Below are positions 24,416 to 35,097 of a DNA stretch of 64,000 bases, piece by piece. The stretch's first letter is position 1. Every line of letters begins with the position of its first letter. The position numbers and the translations under genes are program-made. The notes under the pieces were generated by a model that saw only the letters and a program-made list of their open reading frames with translations, did not search any database and was not told where the DNA came from. This DNA comes from Littorina saxatilis (Eukaryota; Mollusca; Gastropoda; Littorinimorpha; Littorinidae). The stretch is from assembly GCF_037325665.1 (NCBI RefSeq), contig NC_090245.1, positions 46,802,412 through 46,866,411 of the forward strand. Reading direction: 5' to 3'.

Positions 24416-24464
24416 GGATTGGTATAATCAGAAGGAATTTTAATTATTTGGACAAAGACTGATT

Positions 24465-24975
24465 CTTTTCTGCAAGTTGTATAAATCATTTATTAGACCA
24501 CATTTAGATTACGGACATTTGATATGGTCCCTGTTTTTGAAACGCCGCAGTCCGGCAGTTGCCCCGGAGAGGGTACATACGCCGAGAGCAACTGACACTG
24601 ACTCTATTTAAAGGATTTAAAAGACCTGTCATGTAGGCTATAGAGAGACTTTGAATTTGGATTTGCCAACCTTGAAAGTTAGAAGTCTTAGAGGTGACTC
24701 AAATGTTTAAAATTGTTAATAAAAGTTTTACTGGATATGACACCAGAATAATAAAAACGATTTTTTAATTTTTTTTTTTACCGTGAGCATAGCAAAACCA
24801 ACTTGAGGAAAACTATTTTTATTTACAGAACTGCATGCACCTCTTTGATATTCCCTTCCACCGTCTGTTAAAAAAACACAAAATATTAACTCCTTCAAAA
24901 ATCGGCTAGAGACAAAGATATTACAATTTTAAGAATTAAATTCGAATTTGACGAATGAATAGAATGTAAATTATA
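24465..24975 (+). mobile_element. LINE reverse-transcriptase C-terminal fragment
   Basis: Conceptual translation gives LYKSFIRPHLDYGHLIWS, then LNLDLPTLKVRSLRGDSN, KIVNKSF and SFKNRLETK, in the order typical of the thumb and C-terminal region of CR1/Jockey-type reverse transcriptases. The pieces lie in more than one frame with stops, so the copy is dead. It lies 50 bp right of the preceding transposon. Confidence 0.8.
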
Positions 24976-25063
24976 TATCTTGAATAAGTCATGCATTCCT
25001 TGACGCCCCCCCCCCCCCCCCCCACATATAATGTTCACTTGCTGACGCGCGCACTTCAATGCA

Positions 25064-25096
<33 letters not shown>

Positions 25097-25398
25097 CCGA
25101 GCCCTCTAATGCAAGAGCGTGTATCCTCTGTCTGTGTCTGGCACTCACTTGCCAGAACGTTTGGCGCCAAAACCTCCACTACAACACCCTCACCCTCCCT
25201 CCTTACTTCTAGGTCCCGCCCACATCCGCTATCTCCATTCCTTCCCCCTCCCTCTCCATCCTTGTCCAGTCCTGAATACCATCGCATCACCTTCAGTTTA
25301 AACAATTTATCGTTCCTCTAAACTGACACGACACAAATAAAAATTCATGTTGAAAAAGATTGATGGGACAATTTATGGGCTTCACGGCCACCCCCCCC

Positions 25399-25452
<54 letters not shown>

Positions 25453-25559
25453 GACACACACACAAACTAAACTAAAAGTAAACTAAAATAAACTCTTTTT
25501 GTCGACAGTGTTATCTACTTACGTCCCCTGAATACGAAACTACAAGTGCCAGAAACATC
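24976..25559. other. Simple repeats, no supported gene
   Basis: Contains a C run (25007-25023), a (GCT)n trinucleotide run of about ten units (25063-25093), C/T-rich sequence to 25320 and a CA microsatellite (about 25402-25470). The Cys-, Ala- or Gly-rich frames here come from these repeats. Confidence 0.55.
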
Positions 25560-25728
25560 GTCTGCAGTTGCAGTGACCGAGAAGGCGGCAGTTCTCAAAA
25601 CAGTTTTATCAACGCTGGCATTACATTTCTATGGGTGAACTTCAAAACTTTTGCATGCATTTTGGTCGTGTGAACGATTCTGGATGCATTCTCTGAAGCT
25701 GAAGCGTTAAATATGCCAGTCAAGAAGG
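25560..25728 (+). other. Candidate 5' non-coding exon of the CLC gene
   Basis: A donor GTCAAGAAGG|GTAAGT at 25728/25729 follows non-repeat sequence. Joined to the acceptor at 27277 it would form leader sequence; an ATG seven bases into ATATGCCAGTCAAGAAGG would give only a short frame. The 5' limit is unknown. Only transcript data could confirm it. Confidence 0.25.
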
Positions 25729-26264
25729 GTAAGTGTAAGTATGATTCGCTCAGGTGTGTCGCGTAAAACTGGGTACACATCGTTTGGAGCGATCACTGTC
25801 TTTCTGCTTCAGTGAGCCAGTTCCTTGTCTCAAGGAATGTGACAGTAAGCCATTCATGTCCTGTCGATGAAGTATTAAGTTTTGGCCGCATTGGTGAAAC
25901 TTGTGTACGTTAGTTGATTGAGAGAGTCATACTACGGTGTATCAAATGGGTACATGCATCTCCCAATTGGTGGGCGTACATGTATACAGAGCATATCTGC
26001 ATTCTGTCCACTACTGTGTACATAACATGTGCTGTGTGAATGGGATCGCTATCAGATCATTAGTATCTCATTTCATTGTGCGACTTGCTGCCTGCATGCC
26101 TTTCTTGAGTTATCTGCCTTCAGTATAAGCAATCAACGGCCCACCTCTTCTCTCATAATATATATATTTAGTACTTTGAATTTGATTTTGATTGGTTATG
26201 CATGCATTTTGTGCCATTCAGTCCGTGCATTCAATTAATGTTGGCAGTATGTTCTGTTCTTCTG

Positions 26265-26553
26265 CCTTCATGGGCTGTGACTCCCATGTACACTCTTATG
26301 CACGGGCTTTTTCATGTATGGCTGTTTTTTTACCATTTAGGCAGTCATACTCTGATTCCGGGGATCCATGCTGGGTGTTTTCGTGTTTCTATAATCCACT
26401 GAACTTCTGACATGGATTGCAGGGTCTTTTTCGTGTGTACTTGGTCTTGTGCTTGCTTGATAAGGCACTAGGAATGGGTCTGCACATACATTTATCTTGG
26501 AGATCAGAAATATCTTAACCTTTAACCCACCAGGTGTGGTCATGATTCGAACC
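26265..26553 (-). mobile_element. GAA-tailed SINE family, truncated copy
   Basis: Shares the body phrases ATGCTGGGTGTTTTCGTGTT, GACATGGATTGCAGG, GTACTTGGTCTTGTGCTTGC and GGTCTGCACAT with copies at 38120-38507 and 56797-57062. The tRNA-like head is cut after the B-box-like ATTCGAACCC. Diverged. Confidence 0.8.
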
Positions 26554-26575
26554 CTGAAGTTGTGTTCAAGTGGGC

Positions 26576-26765
26576 AGTGCAGTGGAATCCTCTCTTAAGA
26601 CACACCATTTTAGGTCTTAAATTTCTCCCTTTTGAGACCCTGCCATTTAAGATTTTCTATTCATAAACTCTTAAAATTTATTTTTGTCTTAAGAACGCTC
26701 CCTTTTAAGACATAATTTTATTAAATTAGTGGGGGGGGGGGGGGGGGGGGGTCGGGTGTCATGGG
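26576..26765. mobile_element. CAGTGG-type inverted-repeat element with 22-nt G run
   Basis: Starts CAGTGGAATCCTCTCTTAAG, continues with AGGTCTTAAATTTCTCCC and GTCTTAAGAACGCTCCC, and has a poly-G run at 26730-26751. The right terminus is unclear. Confidence 0.6.
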
Positions 26766-27277
26766 TGTCATAAAAGGGGGGGTATTACCGTACTGTGCCA
26801 CAAATGTCAATTAACTGTAGCTTTTTTCCTCAGTCTATTTGAGTGTGTGCACCTGAATGTAATTTCACATTGAAAACTGGCAATCAGTTATGCACAGATT
26901 GAAATGCCAGTTTTTCCTTGGGGCAAATCTGTATTATTAATGATCAATCAGTGGGGTTATATTTCAGTATCAAAGCTTGTTATCATATGCTATAGATTGT
27001 GTTCAGCTTTGAGTCTTATTTTCTACTGCATGACAGTTAGAAATTCAACCTTGTTTTGACAGTCACAATACCTGTAGCGGTTACATTTCTAAAGTTTTTG
27101 TTGTGACTCGATCTAATGAAAGAATTTTGTCAGTGAATATATTTCTAGCTGTTGAAGGATTGTATCTTTGATTTTCCTGGTTGATGCATTGCATTGCTAC
27201 ACTTGAAAAGTTGTTTGTTTTAGTGTGCCTTAGTGCGTTGTTAGCAAACTAGATTTCTTGTCATTTTATGCTTTCAG

Positions 27278-27475
27278 CTGGACCGCTTCTGTCAAACACT
27301 AATTGCTGCGAATCGACCTTGGAATAAACCACAGTGCTGTAAATATACATCCAGAGCTGTGAATGCTACCTAGAAATTGAAAAAACACAGTGGGGACACT
27401 GATATGCTAATATAAAGTGATACAGCATGTGATTGAGGAAGGAAAAAAAGTGAAAGAAAGGGAAAGACTTTGGGC
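27278..27475 (+). other. 5' untranslated part of the first CLC coding exon
   Basis: The acceptor TGCTTTCAG ends at 27277. An in-frame TGA at 27434-27436 lies upstream of the chosen ATG at 27476, so the open frame cannot extend further 5' in this exon. Upstream leader exon(s) are expected but uncertain. Confidence 0.55.
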
Positions 27476-27539
27476 ATGATATCATTTGAAGAAATGGATT
27501 CTAACAACCCGTCACAGGCAGCTAACGGCAGTCCCATTG
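27476..27539 (+). CDS. CLC exon 1 (first coding)
   Basis: Encodes residues 1-21 ([20 protein letters not shown] then Ile) plus one base; donor CCATTG|GTGAGT. A second ATG six codons on could also start translation. No signal peptide, as expected for a CLC. Confidence 0.8.
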
Positions 27540-29383
27540 GTGAGTGAAATCTTAATATATAACATATGTAAGTGGGTCTTGTCAGGAATTTTTTTTATAT
27601 CTTAAAAATGTCCTGCGTAGTTTATCAAATTAAATAAAATCAGGAGTTTAACAGTCAGTTTCCAAAATGAACCTCCTTAGAATTAGGCTGGAATTTTGGA
27701 ACATAGTTTTTATCTGGAAGACTGCTGTATTAGGTAAAGAAAGAAAGAAAGAAAAATGTTTACGAGGACGAGGCCCCCACAATAGTGTTGGTAGGTCGGT
27801 TAATTCTTGTTTTGGTTTTTTGACTGAAGTTTGTTTTTCATATGACCGGCTTTTTATTGGCCGGAAGTCGCATGAGCTGTATACCCTGGATTTCGGAGAA
27901 GAGTAACTTTCTTTGCAAAGTCTACAAAATGGAGTTTTTGTCATTTTTAATCAATATTTTATACAAATAAAAATATATAAAAAAGGTCAGGAGGGGAAAA
28001 AAGGTCAGTCGGGGAATCAGAAACTTTAACAAAAATTTCTTGGCCTTATCAATTATGAATACAGTACTTTAATATACATCACTTGACACGAGACAAGCAG
28101 AACGGCTCACTGAACTTGAGATCTTCAGACTCTCTTCTTTCAGACTCAGACAGGCCAGACGGACCACAGAGGAGTCCAGCGTCTTCCAGGAATGCATCCA
28201 TCACCTCTGCAGACAGAATCCCCCGTAGACCACGAACCATCAGCAAGTATGGCGCCATGTCAGAGCCCCCTCCTGACGACAGCCTCTTTTACGTCAACGA
28301 TGATGACTTCAGCATTTTTGCTGCTGTGAGTTTGTGATTACAGTGGAACCCCCCTATTAAGACCCCCAAATGTAAAACTTCCTCCCTTTTAAGACCCTGT
28401 TTTCTTAGACTTTCTATTCATAGCCTCTGTAAATTTACCCCCATTTCAAGACTCCCTCCTTTTTACATTTAGTCAAGTTTTGACTAAATATTTTAACATC
28501 GAGGGGGAATCGAAACGAGGGTCGTGGTGTGTGTGCGTGTGTGCGTGTGTGTGTGTGTCTGTGTGTGTGTGTAGAGCGATTCAGACTAAACTACTGGACC
28601 GATCTTTATGAAATTTGACATGAGAGTTCCTGGGTATGAAGTCCCCGAACGTTTTTTTCATTTTTTTGATAAATGTCTTTGATGACGTCATATCCGGCTT
28701 TTCGTGAAAGTTGAGGCGGCACTGTCACGCCCTCATTTTTCAACCAAATTGGTTCAAATTTTGGTCAAGTAATCTTCGACGAAGCCCGGACTTCGGTATT
28801 GCATTTCAGCTTGGTGGCTTAAAAAGTAATTAATGACTTTGGTCATTAAAAATCTGAAAATTGTAAAAAAAAATAAAAATTTATAAAACGATCCAAATTT
28901 ACGTTTAGCTTATTCTCCATCATTTGCTGATTCCAAAAACATATAAATATGTTATATTTGGATTAAAAACAAGCTCTGAAAATTAAATATATAAAAATTA
29001 TTATCAAAATTAAATTGTCCAAATCAATTTAAAAACACTTTCATCTTATTCCTTGTCGGTTCCTGATTCCAAAAACATATAGATATGATATGTTTGGATT
29101 AAAAACACGCTCAGAAAGTTAAAACAAAGAGAGGTACAGAAAAGCGTGCTATCCTTCTTAGCGCAACTACTACCCCGCTCTTCTTGTCAATTTCACTGCC
29201 TTTGCCATGAGCGGTGGCCTGACGATGCTACGAGTAAAATGGCATTGCGTTCAGTTTCATTCTGTGAGTTCGACAGCTACTTGACTAAATATTGTATTTT
29301 CGCCTTACGCGACTTGTTACATTATAGTCCAGTTTGACCAAATGTTTTAACATAGAGGGGGGAATCGAGACGAGGGTCATATG

Positions 29384-29436
<53 letters not shown>

Positions 29437-32400
29437 TCTGTGTGTGTAGAGCGATTCAGAGTAAACTACTGGACCGATCTTTATGAAATTTTTCATGAGA
29501 GTTCCTGGGTATGATATCCCCAGACGTTTTTTTCATTTTTTCGATAAATGTCTTTGATGACGTCATATCCGCCATTTTTGACTCACATGCGAAGCAAAAG
29601 TGAGTCTATGTACTCACCCGAGTCGTCCGTCCGTCCGGACGTCCGGAAAACTTTAACGTTGGATATTTCTTGGACACTATTCAGTCTATCAGTACCAAAT
29701 TTGGCAAGATGGTGTATGATGACAAGGCCCCAAAAAACATACATAGCATCTTGACCTTGCTTCAAGGTCAAGGTCGCAGGGGCCATAAATGTTGCCTAAA
29801 AACCAGCTATTTTTCACATTTTTCCCATTTTCTCTGAAGTTTTTGAGATTGAATACCTCACCTATATATGATATATAGGGCAAAGTAAGCCCAATCTTTT
29901 GATACCAGTTTGGTTTACCTTGCTTCAAGGTCAAGGTCACAGGAGCTCTTCAAAGTTGGATTGTATACATATTTTGAAGTGACCTTGACCCTGAACTATG
30001 GAAGATAACTGTTTCAAACTTAAAAATTATGTGGGGCACATGTTATGCTTTCATCATGAGACACATTTGGTCACATATGATCAAGGTCAAGGTCACTTTG
30101 ACCCTTATGAAATGTGACCAAAATAAGGTAGTGAACCACTAAAAGTGACCATATCTCATGGTAGAAAGAGCCAATAAGCACCATTGTACTTCCTATGTCT
30201 TGAATTAACAGCTTTGTGTTGCATGACCTTGGATGACCTTGACCTTGGGTCAAGGTCACATGTATTTTGGTAGGAAAAATGTGTAAAGCAGTTCTTAGTG
30301 TATGATGTCATTGCTAGGTTTAGTTACCCTAAAGGTCGAGGTCAAGCATGTGAGTCGTATGGGCTTTGCCCTTCTTGTTTAATCAAATTGATTGAAATTT
30401 TGGCCAAGCAATCTTCGACGAAGGCTGGACTTCGGTATTGCATTTCAGCTTGGAGGCTTAAAAATTAATTAATGACTTTGGTCATTAAAAATCTGAAAAT
30501 TGTAATTAAAATTATTTTTTTATAAAACGATCCAAAATTACGTTCATCTTATTCTTCATCATGTTCTGATTCCAAAAACATATAAATATGTTATATTCGG
30601 ATTAAAAACAAGCTCTAAAAATTAAAAATATAAAAATTATGATTAAAATTAAATTTCCGAAATCGATTTAAAAACAATTTCATATTATTCCTTGTCCGTT
30701 CCTGATTCCAAAAACATATAGATATGATATGTTTGGATTAAAAACACGTTCAGAGAGTTAAAAAGAATAGATATATAGAAAAGCGGGCTATCCTCCTCAG
30801 CGCAACCGCTACCGCGCTTTTCTGGATTGTTAATTTCACTGCCTTTGCCCCGAGTGGTGGACAGACGATGCTACGAGTGTACGGTCTTGCGGAAAAAATG
30901 CAGTGCATTCAGTTTCATTCTGTGAGTTCGACAGCTTGACTAAATGTTATTATTTTGCCTTACTCGACTTGTTTAGACCTAACTTTGTCAGATTTGTTGA
31001 GTTCTTAAAAGGGGGGTTCAACTGTAGTTCTGTTGGGGTATTGTCCGGGTGTGTAGTTAGTGTCTGCACGCCCTGTAGTTATAGTCTGTCTCTATCTGTG
31101 GTGAGTGAGTTATAACTTGTAAGTTTTTCTCTGTATTCTATATAATGTCTGTATGTACTGTGTGTTCGTTGTAACTTGTGTGTCTTTGGCTGTGTGTACA
31201 GTGTGTGTATGTGTGGTGAGATAGTTTTAGCTTGTGTGTCCATCTGTGTGTGAAATGTCTTTTTGTATGGGTCAGTAAATTATCTGTCAGTCTGTGTGTA
31301 TCACTGTATCTGTACTGTGTGCTTATGATTTTGATTTAAACTCTTCCAGTTTTGGTGTCTTAATTATGAGTGTTTGACTCTTGTGCGACATGCAACATTT
31401 TATTGACTTTTAGTAACTCATTACATGGACAAGGATGACTTCAAAGTGCAAATAGATTAATTACCTGCTCCTCTTGAGAAATAGTAAATATTGTCAGGAA
31501 AATTGTTCTGCACACACACATGAAACACATGCTTGCACACATACACACACACACACACACACACGCACACCACACACACACACACACTTGCATGCACGTA
31601 CGCATGCATATAGTATATCCACCAAACATTTGACATTATTGCATTATGATCTTTAGGCATAATGATCTGTCCTTGATCTTAAAGATTTGCTGTCTGATTT
31701 TATCACTGTGTGTTAGTTAATATTCCAATTATTAATGCACAATCTGAAATGTATCTTCACAGGGTCGTGATTACGAGCCAGTCTACGTCACCCATAAATA
31801 CACAACTGAAGAGCGAGAAACTCTTGCCAGCTTTGAGAGCCTGGATTATCTCCCTTCCCACAGCCAGGTGTACAAGCACTGGATGAAACGACAGATGGTT
31901 TCTAGGTTAGTGTGCATTAAACAGAGTTAAATTCATACACTTTTCCCCAGTGTTTGGAGTTTGAAATTGTAAGATATTCACATAAGAAACACTCTTTTGT
32001 GTATGTATGTAAGTATGTTTGTTTATGAATGTATGTTTTCCATGATTTCAAGATACGTATTATTAATGCAAATTGTAGTTTTTTGTTTCTTGTATACATC
32101 GTTCCTCCTCCCGGGTTTATTGTAAAGCTCTTCGAGCGGTAGAGAAGCGCTTTTTTAATTTTCTATTTTTATCATTAAAATCAAGAACAACCCACCAGCT
32201 CTTTTCCCGCAGTGGGGCACTGCGGTTATGAAATTAAAGGCCCCTCCTGTTTTTGGAACCGCAGGAGCTTTCTAGTTTGCTGTTAGGTAGATTTTTGGTT
32301 CCTCTTTCCTGTCATGCTCTCTTTTTCTTCATGAATTCTTTTCTTTTTTCTGCCTTCTTGCTCATTCACCTGTATTTTTTCCAAAAATCTCTTCTCTTGC

Positions 32401-35038
32401 CGCTTGTCTCGCGATTCATGTATAGTTTAATCTGTTAGTGTTCTGATGTAAGCCCAGCAGTAGATAGGTTAAGCCTATTTTAACATACTGGAAACTGGTA
32501 ATCTTCCAGTAGGTATTAATTTAGTTTTACTAAAGCCTGCTGGGACACAAGTAATGGGTTAGTGCATTTGTAAACAGGAATCGCTTGACAAGTGGCCCCC
32601 TTCATCCCCCCCCTTCCTCGTCCTGATATGGCTCTGCGTAGTCGGCTGGACGTTAAGCAACAAATAAACAAACAAACAAACAAACCAGCTCTTTGGGTGT
32701 TTTTAGAACTCAGGACATTTGATAACTGACTCACTAATGCCCAAATAATACACCAGATTTAAAACTTTAAATTGAAATACCACAAAAATTCAAAACAAGT
32801 CACTGCAAATTATCATTGATTTGGCAGTTTTTCAAGACCTGTGTCTGAAGTCAGAAATTAGTGGACTTCCACTGTATCGCTGTTGTTGGGGTCCATGAAA
32901 ATATGATTGCAATAAACTTATTTCACCATGTGTCAGAAAGTTGTGTCGGGTGTTTAAAAAAAGATGTTTTTGGTGTGTGTGTGTATGCGTGTGTGAATAC
33001 ATGTATGGGTGTATGTGTGTGTGTGTGTTTTTCTTCTGGCTGATGTTGTTTTGGCCATCTTTGACATGTGCTTGGCGAGACTTGCTATTGTTGACTGTGT
33101 TATTTACTTATGTGTTTTTAGGTTGCAGCTGGATCGCTGGGTGATGATGGGGATGATAGGGTTTGTGGTGGGTGTCATCGGCTTTCTGCTGCACCAGCTG
33201 ATAGAGGGGATAGCTGACCTCAAGTGGGAAACTACACAGGACATTCTGCGGGTCAGTGGGTGTGTGGTGTATGGGTGTGCGGTGGGTGCATTGGTGTGTG
33301 TGGATGTATGGGTGGTGGTGGGTGTCATCAGGTTTCTGCTGCACCAGCTAATAGAAGGGATAGCTGACCCCATATGGGAAATTGCATAGTACATTCAACA
33401 AGTCAGTGTGTGTGTGTGGTGGGTGTTACGGTGTGTTGTGGGTGTCATTGAGTTTCTGCTTCATCAGCTGATTGAAGGGATATAGCTGAAATGAAGAGGA
33501 GACCATGCACCTGACATTCCGTAGGTTTGTGGGTGTGTGTAGGGTGCATGGGTGTGTGGTGGGTGTTTGGGTTTTTGCTGCATCAGCTGATCGAGTTGAT
33601 AGCTTACCTCAAGTGAGTGTTTGGATTTGTGGTGGCTGTTAAAAATGTCTACCACAGCTCATGCTAAGCATACCCAACCTTTCAGCATTCTGCAGATGAG
33701 TGCCTGGAGTGTGTGCTGGGTGTATAAACAGGTTTGTGGTTTATTCTGATTGTGTTCCTCTTGCAGTATGTGCAAAAATGTTTTCTTGTTTCTGCGTTTC
33801 CAGGACGGCAAACCAGCGCTGGCGTGGCTGTTCACGTCAGGATACAGTGTGGGCTTTGTTCTCTTCAGCACTGCCATCATTATCGTGAGTGTTACTTTGG
33901 CCGAAATCAAGGCCCAGAATTTATTAAACTGAAAGCATAAAGGCTGGTAAGTGTCTTATGATGTAGCAGTGTAAGAAAAAGAAATCTCAATGTCACTGAT
34001 CTTATTTATAATAGCATGATTTTTAATAGTAATCCAAAAAAGTTATTGCCGGAAAGCATGCTTCGACTGGGGCTTATAGCCTCACTCGATATTTCTCTCA
34101 TTGCATAGGCATTGGACAAGCTCGGGTGGGGATGTAGCTCATTTTGAAGCGCACTAGCCTTAAAACCAGTTCGTTGCTATTGGCGTGGGTTCAAACCCAG
34201 ACTCTTCTAGTTCACATCGTTTAAAGATCCCAAGCTCACAGGGAAAATCTCAGGGATTGAAAAACACTAATGCATGAATGCAAGGGAAAAAATATGGGTA
34301 GTGCGATTCTTTTGCTGTATTTCCTTGAGAGAATTTCCCAAGAATAGTGAGATACAAACCCAAAAACCAAATTTAAAAGTGAACCCTATTTTCCTGACAG
34401 TTCTGGCGGCCCAGTGCAGGAGGTTCGGGTATCCCGGAAGTGACCGGATTTTTGAACGGCACACACATGCGCCACATCTTCAGCCTGCGTACGATGGTGG
34501 CCAAGTTCCTGTCCTGTGTGACGGCGATAGGCTGTGGAATGCCAGTGGGGCCTGAGGGGCCTATGATTCACCTGGGGTATGTGGTGCAGGGTCGCAAAAG
34601 TCCTTCTGAAAGGGATAAAGAGAAGACAATTCAGAGCAAGACAGTACATTTTTTCACTATTTTCTTTATACGTTATCAATGAAAATTAACAGATGGGATA
34701 AGGAGAAGGCTTGGGATGGAGTTGAGCTGTTGAACTGTTCTAACAATAGAGCAGATCTTCTACAGGTGCAGAAACTAGTCTAGATAAGAGGCAGACGATC
34801 TTACCTGTGGAAAAGCCATTGCAGAGGAAATTGTACAGGTTGAGGGAGCAAATAAAGAACACAGTCAAGAGTTATGTTCTGATGCTGTAGAGATCTGCAA
34901 AGAGAAGTATGATTTTGTGCCTTTTTTATTGAGATGTCTTGCATTATATTTTATATTGTCAAGAGACTTTTTGTGTGGAATTTAGAAAAGAAAGATTAAC
35001 GTTTCTGTTTTTGTTTTGTTTTACAACTGTACAACCCT

Positions 35039-35097
<59 letters not shown>

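Larger units (their letters stand above)
28340..31026. mobile_element. CAGTGG-type element split by nested insertions
   Basis: The left end ACAGTGGAACCCCCCTATTA (28340) and right end AAAAGGGGGGTTCAACTGTA (31026) are complementary termini of the 73-bp-repeat family. The element is split at about 28463 by two tandem R1 copies that end at 30974. Without the insertions it would be about 180 bp. It starts 15 bp after the exon 2 donor. Confidence 0.8.

Noticed and set aside
33312-33620. Exon 4 copies as alternative exons
   Set aside because: All have stops or frame changes, and the first has lost a clean donor context.
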